From Methylobacterium sp. WL1 (GTDB taxonomy: Bacteria; Pseudomonadota; Alphaproteobacteria; Rhizobiales; Beijerinckiaceae): a stretch of DNA of 64,000 nt. Positions 1 to 7,382 of this stretch are shown in pieces (within the stretch, counting starts at the first letter, position 1; each line of letters opens with the position of its first letter). The stretch lies in assembly GCF_008000895.1 (NCBI RefSeq), contig NZ_CP042823.1, positions 744,001 through 808,000 of the forward strand, given 5' to 3'. The position numbers were made by a program, and so were the translations under genes. The notes under the pieces were generated by a model. The model was not told the DNA's origin. It saw nothing but the letters and a program-made list of their open reading frames with translations, and did not search any database.

Positions 1-859
1 GCCAGTCGCGCGCCTCGTCGATGTAGCCCGCATCCATCAGGGCGATGAGCGTCAGGGTCGAGTCGCGCAGCCAGCAGAAGCGGTAATCCCAGTTGCGCTC
101 GCCGCCGAGGCCCTCGGGCAGGGACGCGGTCGGCGCGGCGACGATGCCGCCGGTGGGCTCGTAGATCAGCGCCTTCAGGGTCAGAAGCGAGCGTTGCAGC
201 ATCCGGTCCCAGGCGGTGCCGCCGGCGCAGCGGCTCGACCAGTCGCGCCAGACCTGATCGGTAGCCTCGAGGGTCTTGAGCGGCTCGATCGGATGCGGGT
301 CGTCCTCGTGCGAGGCGCCGTAGCTCAGGACGAAGCGGCAGCGTTCGCCGGCATGGACGGTGAACTCGGATAGCGTCGTCTGCGCGTCCGAGCCCTTCAA
401 GTGGACATCGGTGCGCAGCACGACCTTGTGGGGGCCGGACACGGCGCGCAGGTCGTCCAGTTCCGAGCGCGAGACCCACGGCACCGCGGAGCCGTAGTCG
501 AATCGCACCGCCATCTCCATGCGCATGGCAACACGCCCATGAACACCCTCGACCAGGCGCACCAAGTGGGCGCCGTCGCCGACCGGCATGAAATCGGTGA
601 CCAGGACCTCGCCCTGCCGCGTCGTGTGCCGGGTCTCCAGCACCAGGCTTCCCGGACGGTAGGCCCAGCTGGTCTCGACATGCTCGGCCTCGGGATAGAT
701 CTTCCAGAATCCGTGAGCCTCGGTCCCGAGCAGGCTGGTGAACAGGGCGGCGGCGTCGAAGCGCGGCCAGCACAACCAGTCGACACTGCCCTGCCGGCTG
801 ATCAGCGCGGCGCTGCGGCAATCCCCGACGAGCGCATAATCCTCGATGCGTGCAGCCAT
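1..859 (-). CDS. Glycoside hydrolase family 15 (glucoamylase/trehalase-like), 3' end outside window
   Basis: Partial gene; about 286 N-terminal codons are visible and the frame is open at the window edge. The N-terminus (MAARIEDYALVGDCRSAALI, then a Ser-Val-Asp-Trp-Leu-Cys-Trp-Pro-Arg-Phe-Asp stretch) is the usual opening of cytosolic GH15 proteins of about 600 residues. Near residue 260 the motif RNWDYRFCWLRDSTLTL marks the start of the (alpha/alpha)6 catalytic barrel. The family hydrolyses alpha-glucosidic bonds; bacterial members of this type are often trehalases or glucoamylases, and the substrate cannot be decided here. The catalytic glutamates lie beyond the edge. The start is the ATG whose complement is at 857-859. 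Confidence 0.9.
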   Translation of the reverse strand, partial: MAARIEDYALVGDCRSAALISRQGSVDWLCWPRFDAAALFTSLLGTEAHGFWKIYPEAEHVETSWAYRPGSLVLETRHTTRQGEVLVTDFMPVGDGAHLVRLVEGVHGRVAMRMEMAVRFDYGSAVPWVSRSELDDLRAVSGPHKVVLRTDVHLKGSDAQTTLSEFTVHAGERCRFVLSYGASHEDDPHPIEPLKTLEATDQVWRDWSSRCAGGTAWDRMLQRSLLTLKALIYEPTGGIVAAPTASLPEGLGGERNWDYRFCWLRDSTLTLIALMDAGYIDEARDW

Positions 860-998
860 ACGGCCCCGGCTCCCGCGCGGCCGGAATCCCCCGGCCATCC
901 GCTGCAACGCACCTAGGACGCCCGGTTGCGAGGTCCAGAGCCGGAGGCACGGCGAGCCAAGCGGAATGCCGTGTCGTACGGACGGAGTTGCAGGCGCG

Positions 999-1586
999 TC
1001 AGCGCAGGCAGTCGGCCACCACCAGGGCGACGGATCCCTGCACGGCGGCCGCCCCGTCGCGCATCAGGTTGGCCGCATCGCCGACGACGCGGGCGGCGGG
1101 CGTCAGCCGTTCGACCACGGAGGCCGCGAAGGGCAGGGCGGCGGGGGGCAGCAGCCCGGCCTCATCCGAATCGATGGTCTCCGCACGGGCGGCGGCCAGC
1201 GGATCGGTCATGCGCTGGGGCATCTCCGGGCAGCGGCGCCCGGGGCAGGCATGGCGGCCTGCGATCGCGATATGCGACGTCGCCCGGGCCGCGAACGCCG
1301 GCCGGGCCGGCTGCGTCGGGACCAGGGGATAGACTTCGGCGAAGGCCACGGTGGCCGGGCGGCGGACCGGCACGGACACCGGCGCGGCTTTGACGAACGC
1401 GGTGGGCGACGGAGCCTCGGGCGCGACGAGCTCGGCGCGGGCCTCCGGCGGCGGCGTCAGCTGCGACGACGGGCAGTAGAGGGACGCGACGCCCAGGATC
1501 CCCACAACGACCAACGTCGGCAGGAACGGCATCGACACGCGGCCGGTGGCGGCGTCCGTGAGGGCAAGCGGGTCTGGCCTGCGCAT
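999..1586 (-). CDS. Hypothetical membrane-anchored protein, proline/alanine-rich
   Basis: 195 residues, not recognised. A hydrophobic segment at about residues 20-37 (FLPTLVVVGILGVASLY) follows a short basic N-terminus, so the protein is probably anchored in the inner membrane with its body outside. The rest is low-complexity Pro/Ala/Val-rich with a few cysteines (a CPGRRC motif). The frame stays open further upstream, but the ATG at 1586 places the hydrophobic segment in the right position for an anchor. It is divergent from nasT, with 181 bp between the start codons. The reading frame, not the function, is what is supported. Confidence 0.5.
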   Translation of the reverse strand: MRRPDPLALTDAATGRVSMPFLPTLVVVGILGVASLYCPSSQLTPPPEARAELVAPEAPSPTAFVKAAPVSVPVRRPATVAFAEVYPLVPTQPARPAFAARATSHIAIAGRHACPGRRCPEMPQRMTDPLAAARAETIDSDEAGLLPPAALPFAASVVERLTPAARVVGDAANLMRDGAAAVQGSVALVVADCLR

Positions 1587-1693
1587 CCGTTTCACCACCC
1601 CCGCCCTAGTTCCGACGACGCAAGAATGCCCCCAGCATTGCGGCGGAAGCTGGACCGTTTCTTTGCGCGGCGGTAACGCTGGCGACAGCTGCG

Positions 1694-1709
1694 GGGCATA
1701 TGCCTTGCT
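1694..1709 (+). promoter_or_regulatory. Sigma-54-like promoter upstream of nasTS
   Basis: GGGCATATGCCTTGCT fits the -24/-12 consensus TGGCACG-N4-TTGCW with the invariant GG and GC spaced by 10 nt (GG 1695-1696, GC 1707-1708). The -12 half matches fully; the -24 half is GGCA followed by mismatches. Transcription would start near 1720, about 48 nt before the nasT ATG. Nitrogen control through RpoN/NtrC is biologically sensible here, but no NtrC site was identified. Confidence 0.5.
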
Positions 1710-1767
1710 TGGCCGGAGCGCCCGAACCGGGTCGCCCTCTCGAGAAGTCCCGCCCGACCGGGCCCCG

Positions 1768-2355
1768 ATGACCGAATCCAACCTCACCGTCGCCGTGATC
1801 GACCCGAGCCGCGCCCGCGCGGCGATCCTGGAGGAGGGCTTGCGCGCGGCCGGCATCGGTCGAATCGTGGTGATTCCCGATACCGTCGACCTTCTGGAAC
1901 GAGTGACCGCCCTCAAGCCCGACGTGGTGGTGATCCACCTCGAGAGCCCCAGCCGGGACATCCTGGAGCAGATGTCCGGGGTCTCTCGGCAAGTCGAGCG
2001 GCCGGTGGCGATGTTCGTCGACCGCTCGGACACCACCATGATGCAGGCGGCGGTCGACGCCGGCATCTCGGCCTACGTGGTCGACGGGCTGCGGGCGGAG
2101 CGGATCAAGTCGATCCTCGATATCGCGATCCTGCGCTTCAATGCCTTCGCGCGGCTCCAGCGCGAATTGTCGGAGGCCCGCGGCGAACTGGCCGACCGCA
2201 AGTTGATCGAGCGCGCGAAGGGCATCCTGATGAACTTGAAGGGGCTGACCGAGGACGAGGCCTACAAGCAGCTGCGACGCAAGGCCATGAACGAGAAGCG
2301 CAAGATCGCCGACATCGCCCGGGCCATCGTCACCACGGCGGACCTGCTCGGATGA
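1768..2355 (+). CDS. nasT: ANTAR-domain antitermination regulator NasT
   Basis: 195 residues. Residues 1-125 form a receiver-like domain and about 136-193 an ANTAR RNA-binding domain (ERAKGILMNLKGL then EDEAYKQLRRKAM), joined by a helix. NasT proteins bind tandem hexaloop hairpins in nitrate-assimilation leader RNAs and prevent termination; without nitrate or nitrite they are held by NasS. The position normally held by the phospho-accepting Asp at the end of beta-3 is His57 (VVVIHLESP), so control by NasS binding rather than phosphorylation is likely. The frame is open upstream to 1546, but the ATG at 1768 begins the receiver fold properly. It overlaps nasS by 4 nt (ATGA). A matching target leader lies at 4047-4146. 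Confidence 0.93.
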   Translation: MTESNLTVAVIDPSRARAAILEEGLRAAGIGRIVVIPDTVDLLERVTALKPDVVVIHLESPSRDILEQMSGVSRQVERPVAMFVDRSDTTMMQAAVDAGISAYVVDGLRAERIKSILDIAILRFNAFARLQRELSEARGELADRKLIERAKGILMNLKGLTEDEAYKQLRRKAMNEKRKIADIARAIVTTADLLG

Positions 2356-3365
2356 GGCTTCAGCTCGGCTACGTCCCGCTCTGCGATGCCGCGCCGCTGA
2401 TCGTGGCGCACGCGTTCGGCTTCGCCCGGGCCGAGGGACTGGAACTCGACCTTTCGGCAGAGCCGTCCTGGGCGACCCTGCGCGACCGCCTCGCGCTGGG
2501 CCATCTCGACGGCGCCCACATGCTGGCGCCGCTGGCGCTGGCGAGCCGGCTCGCCCTGTCGGGACCGCCCTCCGACCTCGTCGTCCCGCTGCAGCTCAGC
2601 GCCAACGGCAACGCCATCACGGTGTCGCGCGGGCTCTGGGCCGCGATGGGCCCGGCGAGCGAGGCCCTGACGGATGTGGCCCGGGCCTTCGCCCGGGTGG
2701 CGGTCGAGCGCCGGGACGCGGGCCAGCCGCTGACGCTCGGGACCGTGCATCCGTTCTCCTGCCACAGCTATCAGCTGCGGCTGTTCGCCGAGGCCGGCGG
2801 CCTCGACCCGTCGGCCTTCCGCACGGTCGTGGTTCCGCCCCAGCACAGCGTCGAGGCGCTCGCCCGCGGCCTGGTCGACGGCTATTGCGCGGGCGCGCCC
2901 TGGAACGACGTCGCGGTATCAGCCGGTCACGGGCGGATCGCGGCGCTCGGTTGCGACCTCGCACCGGACGCCCCCGAGAAGGTCCTGGCCGTGTCGGGCC
3001 GGCTCGACGACGCGCTGCTGCCCCTCGTCCGGGCGGTGGCGCGGGCCGGCCTATGGTGCGCCGACCCGGCCAACCGCACCGACCTGATCCATTGCCTGGC
3101 GCACCGGACCTATCTCGACCTCGACGTCGACCTCGTGGCCCGGGGCTTCGCGGGCGATGCGATCCTGGACGCGGCCGGCGCGACGCGGCCGATGCCGGGC
3201 CGTCTCGACCTCGGCGCCGACGTGCAGGAGCCGCGGCCCGAGGCCGCGCGGTGGCTCGTGACGCAGATGGCCGCCTCGCAGCAGTTACCGCCGGGGAGAC
3301 ACCCGGATGCCGAAGCGGCGGCCATCTACAGGCCCGACCTCTACCGGGCCGCGACAGCGCTCTGA
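2352..3365 (+). CDS. nasS: Nitrate/nitrite sensor NasS (NrtA/CmpA-like, cytoplasmic)
   Basis: 337 residues of the NrtA/CmpA/NasS substrate-binding fold, with no signal peptide, so it acts in the cytoplasm. Family landmarks are the opening LQLGYVPLCDAAPLIVA, the DGAHMLAPL segment and the GYCAGAPWND segment. In the studied systems (Azotobacter, Paracoccus, Bradyrhizobium) NasS binds NasT and releases it when nitrate or nitrite binds, allowing antitermination. The 4-nt overlap with nasT suggests translational coupling in fixed stoichiometry. No nitrate transporter genes follow it, so this copy is a sensor and not part of a transporter. Confidence 0.92.
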   Translation: MRLQLGYVPLCDAAPLIVAHAFGFARAEGLELDLSAEPSWATLRDRLALGHLDGAHMLAPLALASRLALSGPPSDLVVPLQLSANGNAITVSRGLWAAMGPASEALTDVARAFARVAVERRDAGQPLTLGTVHPFSCHSYQLRLFAEAGGLDPSAFRTVVVPPQHSVEALARGLVDGYCAGAPWNDVAVSAGHGRIAALGCDLAPDAPEKVLAVSGRLDDALLPLVRAVARAGLWCADPANRTDLIHCLAHRTYLDLDVDLVARGFAGDAILDAAGATRPMPGRLDLGADVQEPRPEAARWLVTQMAASQQLPPGRHPDAEAAAIYRPDLYRAATAL

Positions 3366-3461
3366 GTGGCAGCAGACTTCACGCGGATTTCGTCATTCGC
3401 CCATTGCCGGGATGCGGCAGATCGCGGAACGTTGCCGGGTCTCGGCCGTTGTGACTACGCC

Positions 3462-3674
3462 ATGCCCGGATGCCGTAAACTCGATACCGAATCGTCGACA
3501 TCGCATCCGCGCAGCCGGATCGAGCTTCGACGCTATGTTCGCCGCGGCGCCAAGGCTCCGCGCGCCAGCAACGACAACCGCCGTCCCGGTGGTGTTCCGT
3601 CCTGGTATTGGGTGCTCGTGGCCGGCGCCATGCCGACGCTGGGCCTGCTGGCGATGCTCTCGACACTGATCTGA
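3462..3674 (+). CDS. Possible small membrane protein
   Basis: 70 codons, not recognised. A basic region with an ASNDNRRP motif, seen in many small alphaproteobacterial membrane proteins, precedes one hydrophobic C-terminal helix (YWVLVAGAMPTLGLLAMLSTLI minus its ends). The frame is open back to a GTG at 3366 directly after the nasS stop, but the ATG at 3462 gives a more natural small protein. A hairpin with a GAACACG/CGTGTTC stem at 3685-3720 follows it and could end the nasTS transcript. This is a weak call, resting on the terminal hydrophobic helix and the hairpin. Confidence 0.35.
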   Translation: MPGCRKLDTESSTSHPRSRIELRRYVRRGAKAPRASNDNRRPGGVPSWYWVLVAGAMPTLGLLAMLSTLI

Positions 3675-4019
3675 GATCCGAGTCGAACACGGCATGTAAT
3701 CCGATCCGATCGGCGTGTTCCTGTTTCTCCGTCTCACCGAGTAGAGGGAAGCAATCCGAGTTCGCTCTCGCTACGAGCGTATAGGGTTCCTCGATTGCTT
3801 CGCCGTGCTCGCAATGAGCGTGCAGTGCGATCCTGCTGCCGTCTGCGCTCGTGTTTGAAGGCAGCTCGGACGCCAGTTCCACTGCCACAGCGCTGATCGT
3901 TTAAGCGACCACCAGCCCACTTTTTGTGCAGTGCGATGCGATGCGCTCCGGCGTGCCAGGCCCCATGGGCCGCCGCGATTTCAAGCGTCATGACAACACC
4001 TTACCGATTCGGATCCTGC
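3675..4019. other. Intergenic control region upstream of the nitrate assimilation operon
   Basis: No gene is supported here, and base composition is lower in GC than the neighbouring genes. It contains a hairpin at 3685-3720 (GAACACG/CGTGTTC), a short palindromic repeat at 3794-3815, and two copies of the 12-mer GTGCAGTGCGAT at 3820-3831 and 3926-3937. The copies lie about 227 and 121 nt upstream of the predicted transcription start, within the range where enhancer-binding proteins such as NtrC sit. They do not match the NtrC consensus well. Confidence 0.4.
3794..3815. repeat. Short interspersed palindromic repeat (ATTGC...GCAAT type)
   Basis: ATTGCTTCGCCGTGCTCGCA followed by AT: outer arms ATTGC and GCAAT around an internal TTCG...CTC core. 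A relative is at 28687-28711 (TGCTTCGCTGCGCTCGCAATG). Elements of this kind are scattered between genes in many Hyphomicrobiales genomes; that statement is from general knowledge. Confidence 0.5.
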
Positions 4020-4020
4020 T

Positions 4021-4036
4021 TGGCATGAGATCTGCT
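4021..4036 (+). promoter_or_regulatory. Sigma-54-like promoter of the nitrate/nitrite assimilation operon
   Basis: TGGCATGAGATCTGCT matches TGGCACG-N4-TTGCW with two mismatches and the required 10-nt spacing between GG (4022-4023) and GC (4034-4035). Transcription is expected to begin near 4047, only a few nucleotides before the first leader hairpin at 4050. This agreement of promoter and RNA structure is the main support. Confidence 0.7.
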
Positions 4037-4046
4037 TGATAGCTCG

Positions 4047-4146
4047 CGTCCGTCAATGGCGACGGGCAGCGCCGTCAGCGAGGCCGCTGATCCGGTTCTC
4101 CTGCGGGTTCAAGCCTGCCCTGGGGGATAACCGGCAGCGGCTTTTT
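4047..4146 (+). ncRNA. ANTAR/NasT-type antitermination leader RNA
   Basis: Hairpin 1 spans 4050-4065: stem CCGTC/GACGG around the hexaloop AATGGC, which has A at position 1 and G at position 4 as described for ANTAR targets. Hairpin 2 spans 4075-4090: stem TCAGC/GCTGA around GAGGCC, with G at position 4 but G, not A, at position 1. The 3' arm of hairpin 2 is reused as the 5' arm of the terminator at 4083-4146, so the two structures exclude each other. NasT binding to hairpins 1 and 2 should therefore permit read-through into the reductase genes. The second loop deviates from consensus, which lowers certainty slightly. Confidence 0.75.
4083..4146 (+). terminator. Regulated intrinsic terminator in the nitrate assimilation leader
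   Basis: The 5' arm GCCGCTG (4083-4089), a 2-nt bulge and CCGGTT (4092-4097) pair with AACCGG (4129-4134) and CAGCGGC (4135-4141), followed at once by TTTTT (4142-4146). The apical part (4098-4128) may fold further. It lies 54 nt upstream of the first ATG, so termination here would block the operon. Confidence 0.75.
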
Positions 4147-4199
4147 CGTGGGCGGTCCGCCGACGATCCTGCAATCGAGGTCCCCGACGCGATCGAGAG

Positions 4200-5468
4200 A
4201 TGGCGACATCCCCAATGGATACCAGCGCACACGATACGCGCGCCGAGACCGGTCTCCCACGCGAGCGGCTCGTCGTCGTCGGCAACGGCATGGCCTCGCT
4301 CCGCTTCCTCGAGCGCCTGACCGAAGGATCGCCCGGCCGGTTCGACGTGACCTGCGTCGGCGCCGAGCCGAAGGCCGCCTATAACCGGGTCCTGCTCTCC
4401 TCGCTGCTGGGCGGCGAAGTCGAAGAGGCGGCCTGCGACTTCCGCGGCCTGGACTGGTACGCGGCCCACGGAATCCGCCTGATCACCGGAGCCCCGGTCA
4501 CCCAGATCGATCGCGAGAACGGGCTGGCGATCGTGGGAGAGACCCACGTCCTGCCCTTCGACAAGCTCGTGCTGGCGGTGGGATCGCTGCCGATCCGCCT
4601 GCCCAAGCCCGGGATGGACCTTCCCGGGGCGATCACGTTCCGTGACCTCGCCGACGTGGCGGCGATCCGCAAGGCCGCCGTGCAGCACGCCCGGGCGATC
4701 GTCATCGGCGGCGGCCTGCTCGGGCTGGAAGCCGCGGTCGGCCTGGCGCGTCTGGGGGTCGACACGACCCTTCTCCACGTCATGGACCGGCTGATGGAGC
4801 GCCAGCTCGACCACCACGCAGCCGGGCTGGTGAAGCGGGCCATGGAGGCCCGCGGCGTGCGGGTACTGCTCAAGGCCGACACCGCCCGGGTCGAGGGCGA
4901 CGGCAGGGTCGAGCGCCTGATCCTGGCCGACGGGACCGTGCTCCCGGCCGACATGGTGGTGATGTCGGTGGGGGTGCGCCCCTCAGTGGCCCTGGCGCAG
5001 GGGGCGGGGCTGGAGATCGGCCGCGGCATCAAGGTCGATGACCGGATGACCACATCGGACGCCAACATCTTCGCCCTCGGGGAATGCGCCGAGCATCGCG
5101 GCCTGATCTACGGGCTGGTCGAGCCGGCCTACGAGCAGGCCGACATCCTGGCCCGGCACCTCGCCGGCGAGAGCGCCGCCTATGCCGGCACCTCGCTTGC
5201 CACCAGCCTCAAGGTCTCGGGCCTCCCGGTTTTCTCCGCCGGCCTCGTGGACACCCCCGAAGATGCCGAGGCGATCGTCCTCTCCGATCCCGGCGCCGGG
5301 CTCTACCGCAAGCTGCTGGTGCGAGAGGGCAGACTGATCGGTGCCGTGTTCGTCGGCGACATTGCCGAGCAGGGCGCCTGCAAGGGCCTGATCCGCTCCG
5401 GCGATCCGGTCGGGAACGTCGACGACCTGATGTTCGGGCGCCCGGTGCCCGAGCCGCTCGCCGCTTAG
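4200..5468 (+). CDS. NirB-like FAD/NAD(P)H oxidoreductase of the nitrate assimilation operon
   Basis: 422 residues corresponding to the flavoprotein half of NirB/NasB-type reductases, without the siroheme half. An FAD-binding dinucleotide fold is near residues 22-40 (VVVGNGMASLRFLERL), an NAD(P) fold near 165-185 (VIGGGLLGLEAAVGLARLG) and the FAD-contacting NIFALGECAEHRG near 290. The substrate is NAD(P)H; the likely acceptor is NasA, which carries a BFD-type 2Fe-2S tail of the kind found in NirB/NasB partners (inference). It is the first gene after the regulated leader. The ATG at 4200 is used; an in-frame ATG at 4215 is possible. Confidence 0.85.
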   Translation: MATSPMDTSAHDTRAETGLPRERLVVVGNGMASLRFLERLTEGSPGRFDVTCVGAEPKAAYNRVLLSSLLGGEVEEAACDFRGLDWYAAHGIRLITGAPVTQIDRENGLAIVGETHVLPFDKLVLAVGSLPIRLPKPGMDLPGAITFRDLADVAAIRKAAVQHARAIVIGGGLLGLEAAVGLARLGVDTTLLHVMDRLMERQLDHHAAGLVKRAMEARGVRVLLKADTARVEGDGRVERLILADGTVLPADMVVMSVGVRPSVALAQGAGLEIGRGIKVDDRMTTSDANIFALGECAEHRGLIYGLVEPAYEQADILARHLAGESAAYAGTSLATSLKVSGLPVFSAGLVDTPEDAEAIVLSDPGAGLYRKLLVREGRLIGAVFVGDIAEQGACKGLIRSGDPVGNVDDLMFGRPVPEPLAA

Positions 5469-5570
5469 GTTCCCGGCCGATCGGCCGGGGGTACTAAGCC
5501 TTTGATTTGACACGCTCGCTTACGCCGGACCGGCGTTCACTTCGGCGGCGAGCGATCCAGGGAGGCGCAG

Positions 5571-7382
5571 ATGGCCGAGACCACCCCACAGACCGCCCCG
5601 GACGGCTTCAATCCCGAGCAGAAGCGCTATCTCGAAGGGTTCGCCTCCGGCGTGGCCGCGGCCCGCCTCACCGGCGGCCTCGCGATCGGGCAGGGCCCGC
5701 CGGCGCCGGCCGAGCCCACCGGGCCGGACGCGATCCACCTCAAGGCGCAGGACAAGACCGTCAAGGACGGCGGCAAGCTCTGCGAGCAAGAGAAGTGGAA
5801 GCGCGCCGAGCACCCGTTCGACGGCCATAACCGGCTGATCGCGGACGCCGCCGCCGGCAAGCCGCCCAAGCCCGAGGACAATTTCCGCTGGCGCTACCAC
5901 GGCCTGTTCTGGGTGGCGCCGAACCAGGTGAGCTACATGGCGCGCCTGCGGATCCCCAACGGCATCCTGCACCACTGGCAGTTCGCAGGCGTCGCCGACC
6001 TCGCCGACCGGCACGGCGGCGGCTACGTCCACGTGACGACCCGGGCCAACCTCCAGGTCCGCGAGATCGGCCCCGAACACGCCCAGCCGTTCCTCGACGG
6101 GCTGGTGGATATCGGCCTGACCGCCCGCGGCTCGGGCGCCGACAACATCCGCAACGTCACCGGCTCGTCGACCGCCGGCATCGACACCCAGGAGCTGCTG
6201 GATACGCGCCCGCTGGCGAAATCCTGGAACAACTGGATCATCAACGACCGCTCGCTCTACGGCCTGCCGCGCAAGTTCAACGTCGCCTTTGACGGCGGCG
6301 GCGTCATGCCGACCCTGGAGGAGACCAACGACATCGGCTTCCAGGCGATCGAGGTGCTGGACGGGGCCGCGGTGGCGGCGGGCGTCTACATGCGCCTCGT
6401 GCTCGGCGGCATCTCCGGCCACCGGGACCTCGCCCGCGACACCGGCATCGTGCTCAAGCCCGAAGACTGCAATGTGGTCGCGGACGCGATCATCCGGGTG
6501 TTCATCGAGAACGGCGACCGGACCAACCGCAACAAGAGCCGGATGAAGTACGTCCTCGACGCCTGGGGCTTCGACGCGTACCTCGCCGCCGTCGAGGAGA
6601 AGCTCGGCCGCAAGCTCGACCGGGTCGATCCGGCCCACGTGGCGCCGCGCCGGCCCACCGACCGGTTCGCCCATGTCGGCGTCCACGCCCAGAAGCAGCC
6701 CGGCCTCAACTGGATCGGCGTGGTCCTGCCGGTCGGCAAGATGACCAGCGACGAGGTCCGGGCGCTGGCCGAGATCGCCCGCGACTGCGGCGACGGCCAG
6801 ATCCGCCTCACCGTCTGGCAGAATTTCATCTTTTCCGGGGTCCCGGACGCGCGGGTGGCGGAGGTCGAGAGCCGTATCCTCGAACTCGGCCTGACCATCA
6901 AAGCGGCCGGCATCCGCTCGGGTCTCGTCGCCTGCACCGGCGCACGGGGCTGCAAGTTCGCCGCCTCCGACACCAAGGGTCACGCGCTGATCATCGCCGA
7001 CCACGTCGAGCGCACGGTGACGGAGCTCGACGTGCCGGTGAACGTCCACCTCACCGGCTGCCATCATTCCTGCGCCCAGCACTACATCGGCGACATCGGG
7101 CTGATCGGCGCAAAGGTGGTCGTCTCGGAGGAGGGAGACACCGTCGAGGGCTACGACATCGTGGTCGGCGGCGGCTTCGCCGAGAACCCGAAGATCGGCA
7201 CCGAGATCTGGAAGGCCGTGAAGGCCGAGGACGCGCCGTTCCGGGTCGAGGCGCTGCTGCGCACCTATCTGGCCCGCCGGCAAGGCCCGGACGAGAGCTT
7301 CCAATCCTTCACCGCCCGCACCGGCGCCGAAGCCCTGCGGGACGCCGCCGAGGAACAGCCCGCCCTGAAGGCCGCCGCATGA
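5571..7382 (+). CDS. nirA: Assimilatory nitrite reductase, siroheme/4Fe-4S type (NirA)
   Basis: 603 residues of the sulfite/nitrite reductase family, with two ferredoxin-like half domains and two siroheme/4Fe-4S domains. The cluster ligands are Cys455 and Cys461 (ACTGARGCKF) and Cys497 and Cys501 (CHHSC), the standard C-x5-C...C-x3-C arrangement. It performs the six-electron reduction of nitrite to ammonium in the cytoplasm. Plant and cyanobacterial NirA take electrons from ferredoxin; here the next gene, overlapping by 4 nt, encodes an NADPH flavoprotein with its own 4Fe-4S domain, which is the likely donor (inference). A purine-rich ribosome site (GGGAGG) precedes the ATG at 5571. Confidence 0.93.
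   Translation: MAETTPQTAPDGFNPEQKRYLEGFASGVAAARLTGGLAIGQGPPAPAEPTGPDAIHLKAQDKTVKDGGKLCEQEKWKRAEHPFDGHNRLIADAAAGKPPKPEDNFRWRYHGLFWVAPNQVSYMARLRIPNGILHHWQFAGVADLADRHGGGYVHVTTRANLQVREIGPEHAQPFLDGLVDIGLTARGSGADNIRNVTGSSTAGIDTQELLDTRPLAKSWNNWIINDRSLYGLPRKFNVAFDGGGVMPTLEETNDIGFQAIEVLDGAAVAAGVYMRLVLGGISGHRDLARDTGIVLKPEDCNVVADAIIRVFIENGDRTNRNKSRMKYVLDAWGFDAYLAAVEEKLGRKLDRVDPAHVAPRRPTDRFAHVGVHAQKQPGLNWIGVVLPVGKMTSDEVRALAEIARDCGDGQIRLTVWQNFIFSGVPDARVAEVESRILELGLTIKAAGIRSGLVACTGARGCKFAASDTKGHALIIADHVERTVTELDVPVNVHLTGCHHSCAQHYIGDIGLIGAKVVVSEEGDTVEGYDIVVGGGFAENPKIGTEIWKAVKAEDAPFRVEALLRTYLARRQGPDESFQSFTARTGAEALRDAAEEQPALKAAA

Noticed and set aside
5520..7304. Long minus-strand open frame of 594 codons opposite nirA
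   Set aside because: It is an antisense shadow caused by the strong GC-rich third codon positions of nirA; the product is His/Asp/Arg-biased without domains, and nirA is certain.
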